From: Methanothrix sp.
GTDB lineage: Archaea > Halobacteriota > Methanosarcinia > Methanotrichales > Methanotrichaceae
DNA length: 33,332 nucleotides
Direction: 5' to 3'
NCBI GenBank assembly: GCA_026394555.1
Contig: JAPKXZ010000055.1
Span: 1 to 33,332 of the forward strand
Every line of letters starts with the position of its first letter. Within the stretch, counting starts at the first letter, position 1. Made by a program: the position numbers and the translations under genes. The notes below the pieces were generated by a model. The model did no database searches, was not told the origin of the DNA, and saw nothing but the letters and a program-made list of their open reading frames with translations. Of this stretch, positions 15,380 to 22,365 are shown in pieces.

Positions 15380-15430
15380 GCAGGCGTTCGCATCTCCCGA
15401 CCCGGCAGCCCTGTGGGTGGCGATCAGGCG
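15380..15430 (+). repeat. GC-rich dispersed repeat module 3, partial copy A
   Basis: The stretch GCAGGCGTTCGCATCTCCCG followed by ACCCGGCAGCCCTGTGGGTG matches the left half of the GC-rich repeat at 16582-16671 (opposite strand), 31871-31960, 32701-32760 and 33235-33332. The right half (CGCTCGCTCACGGGC) is missing here. Confidence 0.6.
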
Positions 15431-15790
15431 TGCCTGGATCGTAGCGCAGCCTCGTCTTTTTCATGTACTTCCCTCCATGAGTTGATATTGCTTAACTCAT
15501 TGTCCACTCGGAGGGGTTCACTCCATTTCACCGCAAGACCTATAACGTGGTAGTGACCAATACTCATGAACAGCGAGCAGCCTGGTTGGATGATGTCCGG
15601 GCGATAGTTGACGAAAATTTTCCAGGATAAAGCTTGTCGCCATCTTATCAAGTGACTGGTTCAAGTCGATTACGGAGTAGTCGAACATTTGACTTAGGCC
15701 CATAGTCCAGTCTTATTCCGTGACCGTCATTTTCGTCTTGTCCCCATGGCTTTGAAGTAGAACTACCTGCAAGAAAATAGATATACTAGA
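15431..15790. other. No intact gene; possible decayed coding sequence on the minus strand
   Basis: Two overlapping minus-strand frames (15424-15651 and 15518-15703) have protein-like composition (for example MFDYSVIDLNQSLDKMATSF in one, SLFMSIGHYHVIGLAVKW in the other) and could be one gene split by a frameshift. I do not recognise the product. No promoter or RNA structure was seen. Confidence 0.3.
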
Positions 15791-15802
15791 AGGAGATTGG
15801 CA

Positions 15803-15877
15803 ATGAAGGCATCAAGTGGCATATACCGGGCGGCTCGGACGGCCCTAGATATCGAAACCCTGGTCCGCGGCAGATGA
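15803..15877 (+). CDS. Tiny ORF (24 residues) with strong ribosome-binding site
   Basis: AAGGAG lies seven bases before the ATG, one of the best Shine-Dalgarno matches in the window, with a TATA-like AGATATAC upstream. The peptide starts MKASSGIYRAARTALDIETL and ends VRGR. The pattern resembles the beginning of small basic phage- or plasmid-type proteins, so it may be a truncated gene whose continuation was lost. Three short ORFs in a row follow this signal. Confidence 0.35.
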   Translation: MKASSGIYRAARTALDIETLVRGR

Positions 15878-15881
15878 TGAT

Positions 15882-15968
15882 ATGGCTGATAAAAACCGAA
15901 GCCCAGGCAAAAGCAAAAAAGCGATGACAAAAAAGGCAAAGCTAAAAAAGAAGGACGTGAAATCATGA
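15882..15968 (+). CDS. Tiny lysine-rich ORF (28 residues)
   Basis: ATG at 15882, four bases after the previous stop; the peptide is very basic (MADKNRSPGKSKKAMTKKAK and on). Its TGA overlaps the next ATG as ATGA, the coupling seen for genuine co-translated genes. No family recognised; it could be a nucleic-acid-binding peptide or a remnant. Confidence 0.3.
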   Translation: MADKNRSPGKSKKAMTKKAKLKKKDVKS

Positions 15969-16102
15969 GTGAAGCTAGAGATAGAAAAATGAAACGCGAG
16001 CGCAGATTCGAAATGCAAAAGGCCGAAAAAGTCCTGCGAGCGTGCAGGAGCAGGAGAGGCTATGAGCTCTTTCAAGAGCCAGAGAAGAAAAAGCAAAAAT
16101 AG
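15965..16102 (+). CDS. Small Arg/Lys/Glu-rich ORF (45 residues)
   Basis: Starts MSEARDRKMKRERRFEMQKA and ends EPEKKKQK. GAAGGA is placed nine bases before the ATG, which overlaps the preceding stop. The composition predicts one long charged helix. A ten-T run 28 bases beyond the stop could end the transcript, which supports a short transcription unit of three mini-ORFs. Function unknown. Confidence 0.4.
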   Translation: MSEARDRKMKRERRFEMQKAEKVLRACRSRRGYELFQEPEKKKQK

Positions 16103-16129
16103 GAGCGAGAGGGGCAATTTGGGCGGCTC

Positions 16130-16139
16130 TTTTTTTTTT
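16130..16139 (+). terminator. Poly-T archaeal terminator
   Basis: Ten consecutive T after a GC-rich stretch with only a weak stem (GAGC/GCTC). Archaeal RNA polymerase terminates at T-runs without needing a hairpin. It lies just after the mini-ORFs. Confidence 0.5.
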
Positions 16140-16257
16140 GCTGATTACTCTCGCCTCGCATTTGGCAATTTGTATTTGTTTAGCTCGTTAGCTTCGACGT
16201 TAGCATTTGGAGAAGGTCCAGTCCCTTCTGTCCCCATGTTGCCAGGGTCGTCATGAT

Positions 16258-16497
16258 TCACTCATGAATCGAAGTCCCTTTATCATTACGCAGCGTGCCC
16301 AAGATCTTTCTCAAAACGACCTGGGGTCGTAGCGCCCTTTCTGCTCTATTATTGGTCGGCTCTACCCCAGGATGAATGACAATGTTCTTATCTTGATCTT
16401 TTTTGCGATTGTGGCCACGTCTTAGACTTGGTGGAGTATGTGCATTCTCATATTGGGCTAGTCGGGATTCAAGCTCAATGATCATCATATACTCCAA
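16258..16497 (-). pseudogene. IS66-family transposase with large in-frame internal deletion
   Basis: A 79-residue open frame joins two ends of an IS66 transposase. Residues 1-35 carry the N-terminal LESRLAQYENAHTPPSLRRG. Residues 42-79 carry the C-terminal HPGVEPTNNRAERALRPQVV and GTLRNDKGTSIHE. The roughly 300 or more residues between them, including most of the DDE core, are missing, yet the frame is preserved across the junction. Inactive as a transposase. The ends of the original element are not recognisable. Confidence 0.8.
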
Positions 16498-16581
16498 AGG
16501 CTTCCGATCACGTTAGCAGTATCCCCGGCCACCTGCTCAATGGCACAACCGGGCCGGGCTGACCGCCGCGCCCCCGCCCGT

Positions 16582-16671
16582 GCGTGCTCCTGCGCCCGTG
16601 AGCGAGCGGCTGATGCCGGGCACCGGCCCCGCCACCCACAGGGCTGCCGGGCTGGGAGGGCGAGCGCCCGC
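16582..16671 (-). repeat. GC-rich dispersed repeat module 3, copy B (inverted)
   Basis: Read on the minus strand it runs GCGGGCGCTCGCCCTCCC, then AGCCCGGCAGCCCTGTG, then CCGGTGCCCGGCATCAGCCG, then CTCGCTCACGGGCGC. The same order of blocks is found at 31871-31960 and 33235-33332 on the plus strand. The small ORFs predicted across it are compositional artefacts. Confidence 0.75.
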
Positions 16672-16766
16672 AGGCTCAGCATGGTTTGCAGGAAGAACCG
16701 GAACAAAGCAATAAATTGCGACCCTACTGCATTTGTCTCTCTAATGGATAAGGTTTGAATCGAAGG

Positions 16767-17192
16767 TCAATGACAACTGGGCTTCGATCCTGCGGAACCA
16801 CTTGGTATGACTGATGCTGGCGAGCTGGCCGGAGCTGGAGCAGTCTCGGCTCGTGACTTGCCATCGTATCCATTGTTCTTCAGCAGATTCTCAGACCAGT
16901 TATCTCCGGCATATAGTCTGGATTCATATCCTTGCAGTTCTAGAGCATACCACAGCAGAGATGCCTTGATTCCTGAATTTGAATATACTGCTATAGGTTT
17001 GTCTTTGTGCAAGCCCACAAATAGGTCCTTGAGGGCAGCCTCATCCTTGATCTTTCCGCTATCTAGATCTAGGACAGAATTAAATGGAATATTTTGCGAA
17101 CCGGGTATCGATCCGACTAAATATTCCTTAGATGATCTAGCATCCACTACCTGAACATCCTTTCCCTTTACGATCTCACAGCACCCCATACC
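16767..17192 (-). CDS. Rhodanese-like protein, catalytic Cys replaced by Ser
   Basis: A 141-residue protein (start at MGCCEIVKGKDVQ; frames from 17204 or 17258 are possible). The rhodanese fold is clear: VQVVDARSSKEYLVGSIPGS, QNIPFNSVL, PIAVYSNSGIKAS, LLWYALELQGY. The active-site loop has VYSNSG where catalytic members have VYCxxG. The tail is Ala/Pro/Ser-rich and ends KPSCH. It overlaps the 3' end of the QueG-like gene by 17 bases, so the two are probably co-transcribed. It resembles domain 2 of the secreted double-rhodanese protein at 13881 but has no signal peptide. Confidence 0.7.
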   Translation of the reverse strand, partial: GMGCCEIVKGKDVQVVDARSSKEYLVGSIPGSQNIPFNSVLDLDSGKIKDEAALKDLFVGLHKDKPIAVYSNSGIKASLLWYALELQGYESRLYAGDNWSENLLKNNGYDGKSRAETAPAPASSPASVIPSGSAGSKPSCH

Positions 17193-17979
17193 TCTGCACA
17201 TGCTCCCAGGCCCGGTGCTCCGCAGGGAATCGATCCCTTCGAGAGTAGATGGAAGCATCCTCCCGCCCGTACAGTTTTCTGTCCTCTCCCACCGGGCAGA
17301 CTTTGATGCATATCCCGCAGGGCGATATTCCCCGCTGGTTCAGCTCGGCGCTGTGAGCGGTGCAGCTCTTCTTGTCCGTGAGCCCTTGCGGATAGTCCTT
17401 CTCGTCCAATGCCTTTGCCGGGCACATCTTGACGCAGCGCATGCAGCGTGTGCACAGTATTTCATCGAGGAGCGGATCGGCGGGAAGCTCCGCTGCTGTG
17501 AAAACTGAGCCGAAGCGCACGCGGGGGCCAAACTCTCGCGTGAGCAGCATATTGTTTATCCCAAAATTGCCCAGACCCGCCTGGAGGGCAGCGTGTCTGT
17601 GGGAGAAGAAGGCCACCGGGTTTTTTAGCAGGGCCTTGATGCCGAAGTATCCGTCCCGGGGAACGAAGACGGACTGGTGTCCGTTCTCGCTCAAAAAATT
17701 GGCCAGGCGGTAGGTGTACTGGTCCAGCAGGCTGTTTACGGTGTTGTACAGCTCCCGGTAGTAAATGGAGGGTGACGTCTCCAGCACGGGCAGGCTAACG
17801 GGAAGGCCAATGACGATCACCGATTTCGCCTGGGGAAATATGGACTGAGGAAAGAACTCCTCCGGCATCCAGGGCACAAAGGGTGGGTCCTTCCAGCGCT
17901 CTACGCTCGCCACACCCATCAAGGGTATCTCCATCTTCTTGCATCTTTTGTGGACCGCTCTCAATAGATCTTCGCTCAT
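17176..17979 (-). CDS. [4Fe-4S] protein of the epoxyqueuosine-reductase-like (COG1600) family
   Basis: A 267-residue iron-sulfur protein. The N-terminal two-thirds match the QueG-like scaffold (MGVASVERWKD, SVIVIGLPVSLPVL, FFSHRHAALQAGLGNFGINN). The ferredoxin part has ILCTRCMRCVKMCPAKAL and later CGICIKVCPVG, enough for two 4Fe-4S clusters. Methanogens do not make queuosine, so the substrate is probably different. A start at 18024 is excluded by the TATA-like boxes at 18002-18034; ATG 17979 lies about 26 bases from the nearer box (leaderless). It is divergent from the NuoE/F/FrhB operon and precedes a rhodanese-like gene, suggesting a redox/sulfur role. Confidence 0.75.
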   Translation of the reverse strand: MSEDLLRAVHKRCKKMEIPLMGVASVERWKDPPFVPWMPEEFFPQSIFPQAKSVIVIGLPVSLPVLETSPSIYYRELYNTVNSLLDQYTYRLANFLSENGHQSVFVPRDGYFGIKALLKNPVAFFSHRHAALQAGLGNFGINNMLLTREFGPRVRFGSVFTAAELPADPLLDEILCTRCMRCVKMCPAKALDEKDYPQGLTDKKSCTAHSAELNQRGISPCGICIKVCPVGEDRKLYGREDASIYSRRDRFPAEHRAWEHVQRYGVL

Positions 17980-18001
17980 GAGAGATACTTTATTCTTATC
18001 A

Positions 18002-18034
18002 TTATTATATGTTATCGAAGGCAAGCGTTATATA
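18002..18034. promoter_or_regulatory. Divergent promoter region of the redox cluster
   Basis: Contains TTATTATATG (18002-18011), which on the minus strand is a TATA-like box about 26 bases before the QueG-like start at 17979. It also contains palindromic TATATA (18029-18034), placed to serve the plus-strand nuoE-like gene about 50 bases downstream. Both transcription units may be co-regulated from here. Confidence 0.45.
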
Positions 18035-18082
18035 GTTTTTCACGCTTAATGCTGATACAAATGCGAATAACGTGAGGCGAAT

Positions 18083-18553
18083 ATGATCGATGCGGACAGG
18101 GAGAAGCTGGATAATATAATTAAAAAATATGATGGAAAGGAAGGTTTCTTGATCCAGTTGCTCTTAGATTTGCAAAGCGAGCTGCATTGGATCTCCAAAG
18201 AAGCCATCGGGGAGCTTTCCTTGAGGCTTAAGATTCCAGCAAGCCAGATATTCAGGGTGGCGAGCTTCTACAAAGCGATGAATCTCTCGCCCGTAGGCCG
18301 TCACAAGGTATGCGTTTGCATGGGAACCGCCTGCCAGGTGCGGGGTGCTCAACGACTGCTGGATACAACCGAGTCAAAATTGGGCATAAAATCAGGGCAG
18401 ACTACGCCGGACAATAGCTTCACGTTAAATCGGGTCAATTGCCTGGGATGCTGCGCCATCGGCCCGGTAATAGTAGTAGATGACGATTATCACGGTCGAG
18501 TGGACTCCAAGAAGGTAGAAAGAATATTGGGGCTACTTGCATCCGATAGTTAG
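18083..18553 (+). CDS. NuoE/HydC-like [2Fe-2S] subunit
   Basis: A 156-residue thioredoxin-fold [2Fe-2S] protein of the NADH dehydrogenase 24-kDa family. The N-terminal helical part (GKEGFLIQLLLDLQSELHWI) is typical. Cluster ligands lie in VCVCMGTACQVRGAQRLL and NRVNCLGCCAIGPVIVVDD, matching CxxxxC...CxxxC. GTGAGG precedes the ATG. It is the first gene of a three-gene operon with the NuoF-like protein (26 bases downstream) and the FrhB fusion. In bifurcating complexes this subunit pairs with the flavin subunit and supports electron transfer; that is the inferred role here. Confidence 0.88.
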   Translation: MIDADREKLDNIIKKYDGKEGFLIQLLLDLQSELHWISKEAIGELSLRLKIPASQIFRVASFYKAMNLSPVGRHKVCVCMGTACQVRGAQRLLDTTESKLGIKSGQTTPDNSFTLNRVNCLGCCAIGPVIVVDDDYHGRVDSKKVERILGLLASDS

Positions 18554-18579
18554 AACTAGATAAGAATAATGGGGAATAG

Positions 18580-20517
18580 ATGGCAATACTTACATCAATT
18601 CAGGATCTGGAGATCTTGAGAGATGAAATTGAACACAAGAGAGACCCCAGGAGAAAAGAGGTGGCAATCTGCACCGGCACCGGGTGTCTGGGCCTTGGGG
18701 CACGAAAGGTGGTCAGCGCCTTTGAAAGAGAGATTGAGAGAAGAGGTCTGCAAAAAGAGATCAGCATCAAGGAGACGGGATGTCCCGGCTTTTGCGAAAA
18801 AGGAACTCTGGTAGTTGTATATCCAGAGGGAATCTATTACATGGGAGTACAGCCGGATGATGTGCCGGAGATCGTGGAGGAGACCATTCTCAAAGGCGGG
18901 CTGGTGGCGCGCCTTCTTTACACAGATCCTGCCACCGGCCAAAAGGCAATACGAGAAGATGATATCCCATTTTATAATCATCAGATGAGATTTTTAATAA
19001 AAAATAATATACAAATAAATCCAAAAAATATAAACGACTACATCGCTCTGGGCGGTTATGCCGCTCTGACCCGCGCCTTATCGCAGATGACGGCCCTTGG
19101 GGTGATTGAAGAGATTAAAAAGTCGGGCCTCCGAGGGAGAGGCGGAGGCGGATTTCCCACCGGGATAAAATGGGAATCGACGGCGCAAGCTTCCGGCCAG
19201 CCCAAGTACGTGATCGTAAATTGCGATGAAGGAGACCCGGGTGCCTTCATGGATCGCGCTCTCATGGAGGGCAATCCGCACAGCGTTTTGGAGGGGCTGA
19301 TGATTGGAGCCTATGCGGTGGGAGCGCATAGCGGCTACATCTATGTGCGTATGGAGTATCCACTGGCCGTGGAAAATGCCAAATTCGCCCTGCATCAGGC
19401 TCGAGAGCTGGGCCTTCTCGGCGAGAACATACTGGGCAGCGGATTTGATTTCGACGTATCCGTACATAGAGGGGCGGGAGCCTTCGTCTCTGGTGAGTCA
19501 ACCGCTCTCATGAGCGCCCTGGAGGGCAAAGTGGGCGAGCCCCGGCCCAAGTACGTACATACCTCGGAGTGCGGCGTCTGGAATCGACCGAGCGTCCTCA
19601 ACAATGTGGAGACCTGGGCCAATATCCCTCTCATCATCAACCGGGGGGCCGAATGGTTTTCATCCATTGGAACGGAAAAAAGCAAGGGAACCAAGATATT
19701 CTCGCTGGTAGGAAAGGTCAACAATACCGGTCTGGTGGAAGTTCCCATGGGCATGAGCCTGGCCGACATAATTTACAAGATAGGAGGCGGCATCCCTGGC
19801 GGAAAAAAGCTCAAAGGAGTGCAGACCGGAGGGCCTTCGGGCGGAATAATTCCGGCCCGGCATTTGCAGACGCCGGTTGATTTCGACGAGCTTAAAAGCC
19901 TTGGTTCCATGATGGGCTCAGGCAGCATTATTGTCATCGACGAAGATACCTGTGCTGTCGATTTGGCCCGTTACTTTGTGGACTTTCTCTGCGATGAGTC
20001 CTGCGGCAAATGCCTGCCCTGCAGGGAAGGCTTGTTGCGAATGCGAGAGATTCTGGACGGCATAGTTTCCGGCAAAGGGCAGGATGGCGACCTGCAAATT
20101 CTTAAAGAAATAGCCGACCTGATGAGAAAGACGTCGCTGTGTGCATTGGGCCGCACAGCCGTCAATCCGGTTTTAAGCACTATGGCTCACTTTCCCGATG
20201 AATATGCGGCCCATATAATCGAGAAAAGGTGCCCCTCTCTGGCCTGCAAATCTCTTGTTTCGTATTATATCGAGCCAAAGGTCTGTACCGCATGCGGCCT
20301 GTGCCAGAAGAACTGTCCAGAAGGAGCAATCGAGGAAGAGGAGGGCAGCAACTGTGTCATAGATCAATCCCAATGTACTCGATGCGGCATTTGCTTCGAT
20401 GTCTGTTCACCCAAAACCCGCGCCATCAAGAAGGTCTCCCCCCGACTTTCTCCGTATTTTTCTTCTTCTTCCTCTTTGACCCGTTTGGGGAAGGCAAAAA
20501 GAGGTGATAAGGCATGA
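18580..20517 (+). CDS. NuoF/HydB-like flavoprotein, NAD(P)-binding subunit
   Basis: A 645-residue protein with HydB-type architecture. There is an N-terminal thioredoxin-like [2Fe-2S] domain (EVAICTGTGCLGLG, ETGCPGFCEKG). The FMN/NAD core follows: GLRGRGGGGFPTGIKWE, NCDEGDPGAFMDRALME, GAGAFVSGESTALM. The N3-type 4Fe-4S site is SCGKCLPCREG with TSLCALG. Two C-terminal 4Fe-4S ferredoxin motifs are CTACGLCQKNCPEG and CTRCGICFDVCSP. The same layout is found in the bifurcating subunits of HydABC and related complexes. Its TGA overlaps the next ATG (ATGA). It probably oxidises or reduces NAD(P)(H) on FMN; the exact nucleotide is not predictable. Confidence 0.92.
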   Translation: MAILTSIQDLEILRDEIEHKRDPRRKEVAICTGTGCLGLGARKVVSAFEREIERRGLQKEISIKETGCPGFCEKGTLVVVYPEGIYYMGVQPDDVPEIVEETILKGGLVARLLYTDPATGQKAIREDDIPFYNHQMRFLIKNNIQINPKNINDYIALGGYAALTRALSQMTALGVIEEIKKSGLRGRGGGGFPTGIKWESTAQASGQPKYVIVNCDEGDPGAFMDRALMEGNPHSVLEGLMIGAYAVGAHSGYIYVRMEYPLAVENAKFALHQARELGLLGENILGSGFDFDVSVHRGAGAFVSGESTALMSALEGKVGEPRPKYVHTSECGVWNRPSVLNNVETWANIPLIINRGAEWFSSIGTEKSKGTKIFSLVGKVNNTGLVEVPMGMSLADIIYKIGGGIPGGKKLKGVQTGGPSGGIIPARHLQTPVDFDELKSLGSMMGSGSIIVIDEDTCAVDLARYFVDFLCDESCGKCLPCREGLLRMREILDGIVSGKGQDGDLQILKEIADLMRKTSLCALGRTAVNPVLSTMAHFPDEYAAHIIEKRCPSLACKSLVSYYIEPKVCTACGLCQKNCPEGAIEEEEGSNCVIDQSQCTRCGICFDVCSPKTRAIKKVSPRLSPYFSSSSSLTRLGKAKRGDKA

Positions 20518-21983
20518 CCAAGTTGAAGATCAAGATCGACGGTCATGAGATGGAGATGGATGCCAAGGGTGGCTCGGCCACTATTCTGGAGGCGGCTAGG
20601 CTTGCCGGCATCCATATTCCAACGCTATGCCATCATCCTTCTATCAAGCCTTATGGGTCTTGCCGGCTGTGCACTGTGCAAATCGTTAAAAATGGCCGGA
20701 AAAAGTTTGTCACCGCCTGCAACTATCCGGTAGAGGAGGGGCTTGTTGTAATTACCGATTCTGCGGAAGTGGCAGAGATCAGGAAGATGATCCTGGAGCT
20801 TCTCATAGCTCGATGCCCCCAGGAGAAGAGATTGCGGGAGACTGCCGGAGAATATGGGATTTTCAAGCCACGCTTCTTGCAGGAAGATAAAAGTTGCATC
20901 CTTTGCGGACTATGCTACCGGATCTGCGAAGAGCTGGTGGGCGTCTCGGCCATAAATGCTCAAAATCGAGGAGTTTCCAGGGATGTGGATACGCCCTATG
21001 GAGAATTATCGGAAGACTGCATTGCATGCGGGGCCTGTGCCCTGGTCTGTCCCACAAAGTCCATACTGGAAAGAAAAAACATCTACCCGCTGTCCTGTGT
21101 CGATATCAAAGAGATGGAAGAGGAGTTCCTGTGTGGAACGATCGATAATGATTTGGGTGTCAACAGGGAAATGTTTGCCGGCAAGAGCTGCATTGAGGGG
21201 CAAGATGGGGGCATGGTAACCTCAATTCTCCGTCGAGGAATTGAGGCGAAGCTGTTGGATGCGGCGGTGGTTGCCCAAAAAAATAAAAGGTGCGGCGCGA
21301 ATGCAGCTTTGGTTGATGAAACTGAATCAATTTTACAGGCAAAGGGGACAAAATACGTGCGCGTCTCCGTCATCGCTCCGCTCCTGGAGGCCTTAGAGAG
21401 GGGCAAAAGGAGAATTGCCGTTGTCGGCACGCCCTGTCAGATCCGAGCCGTCAGGAAATTACAGAGGCAGGGTTATTTTAACGATGCTGAGATATTTCTC
21501 ATAGGCCTCTTCTGTTTCGAAAGCTTCGATTATGAATCCCTTAAAAGCCGCATGGGAGAGCTTTTCGGCATCGATCTGGATAAAGCCGAAAAGACGCAGA
21601 TTGCCAGAGGAAAATTCATAGTGACAGTAGGCGGCAAAGAGTACTCCTGCCCGGTGCGGGTGCTTAAGAGCCAGGTGAGGGCAGGCTGCCAGTTTTGTGG
21701 TGATCTGGTCAACCGGCTGGCAGATATTTCCATAGGTTCAATTGGAAGCGAGGAAGGATACTCCACGGTGATCGTCAGATCGGAGCGTGGGGCGCGGCTG
21801 TTGGAAGCGACGTCGTTTGACCGAAAAGAGATAAACCGAGATGAGGTCGTCAAGCTGGCTGCAATTAAGAAGAAAAATGCAGATAAAAATTTTGCAGGGA
21901 TCTTGGCAGGGCTGCCGGAACGGCTGGAAGCTGAGAGGAGGGAAAGGGCTCCTGTTTGCAGCAATTTAGAAATATTATCTTGA
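20514..21983 (+). CDS. Fusion: [2Fe-2S] ferredoxin + two [4Fe-4S] sites + FrhB-like F420 oxidoreductase domain
   Basis: A 489-residue protein. Residues 1-80 are a NuoG/HydA-type [2Fe-2S] ferredoxin (C39, C50, C53, C69). Residues 125-180 carry CILCGLCYRICEE and CIACGACALVCPT for two 4Fe-4S clusters. From about 210 to the end is a coenzyme-F420 hydrogenase/dehydrogenase beta-subunit (FrhB) domain, with VVGTPCQIRAVRKL and CQFCGDLVNRLADISIGSIG, the conserved FAD/F420 and cluster signatures. The N-terminal half looks like the electron-entry part of HydA/NuoG, but the H-cluster or complex-I remainder is replaced by FrhB. Inferred role: passing electrons between F420 and the NuoEF-like subunits. Confidence 0.88.
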   Translation: MTKLKIKIDGHEMEMDAKGGSATILEAARLAGIHIPTLCHHPSIKPYGSCRLCTVQIVKNGRKKFVTACNYPVEEGLVVITDSAEVAEIRKMILELLIARCPQEKRLRETAGEYGIFKPRFLQEDKSCILCGLCYRICEELVGVSAINAQNRGVSRDVDTPYGELSEDCIACGACALVCPTKSILERKNIYPLSCVDIKEMEEEFLCGTIDNDLGVNREMFAGKSCIEGQDGGMVTSILRRGIEAKLLDAAVVAQKNKRCGANAALVDETESILQAKGTKYVRVSVIAPLLEALERGKRRIAVVGTPCQIRAVRKLQRQGYFNDAEIFLIGLFCFESFDYESLKSRMGELFGIDLDKAEKTQIARGKFIVTVGGKEYSCPVRVLKSQVRAGCQFCGDLVNRLADISIGSIGSEEGYSTVIVRSERGARLLEATSFDRKEINRDEVVKLAAIKKKNADKNFAGILAGLPERLEAERRERAPVCSNLEILS

Positions 21984-22034
21984 ATCTCATTTCGCTCGAA
22001 AGATCTATACAGGAACAGGCCCAAACCCTGGTTC

Positions 22035-22346
22035 ATGGACTACTCATTCAAGCGAGGTTTCAAGCCCGATCTAGAGCGAATTCAAAAGGCTCTGGAAGAG
22101 GAGTTTCCCACAGAGATCAAGCAAGAGGACGGCAAGCTTCTGCTCAGCTTTGGAGCTCTTAAAAGCATCTGTGTGTCGATCACCGGCAAGAAGCTCACTG
22201 TGACCACTGAGTCGGTAATAGGCGCCAGCGACGAGCAAGCCATGGATACCAACAAGCACTTCCGAAATTTCCTGGAAAAAGCCACAGGCTATAACGCCAA
22301 GCAGAGGCTGCAGATGGCCAAAAAAGAGGTAACCAAAGGAGCCTGA
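22035..22346 (+). CDS. Small archaeal protein (DUF5611-like)
   Basis: A 103-residue protein beginning MDYSFKRGFKPDLERIQKAL. The second half has LTVTTESVIGASDEQAMDTN and a basic C-terminal helix (YNAKQRLQMAKKEV). I associate the start KRGFKPDLE with the archaeal DUF5611 family of unknown function; the name is from memory. It follows the FrhB fusion gene by 51 bases on the same strand and may be the last gene of that transcript, but no functional link is evident. Confidence 0.6.
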   Translation: MDYSFKRGFKPDLERIQKALEEEFPTEIKQEDGKLLLSFGALKSICVSITGKKLTVTTESVIGASDEQAMDTNKHFRNFLEKATGYNAKQRLQMAKKEVTKGA

Positions 22347-22348
22347 TT

Positions 22349-22365
22349 GATGGGCGTAGCCCATC
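22349..22365 (+). terminator. Short hairpin after the redox operon
   Basis: GATGGGC-GTA-GCCCATC is a perfect 7-bp stem with a 3-base loop, two bases past the stop of the preceding gene. No T-run follows, so it may stabilise the mRNA end rather than terminate transcription. Confidence 0.35.

Noticed and set aside
15763-16117. Minus-strand Phe/Ser/Leu-rich ORFs
   Set aside because: They are the antisense of Lys/Arg-rich mini-ORFs, which explains the Phe/Leu runs; no start signal.
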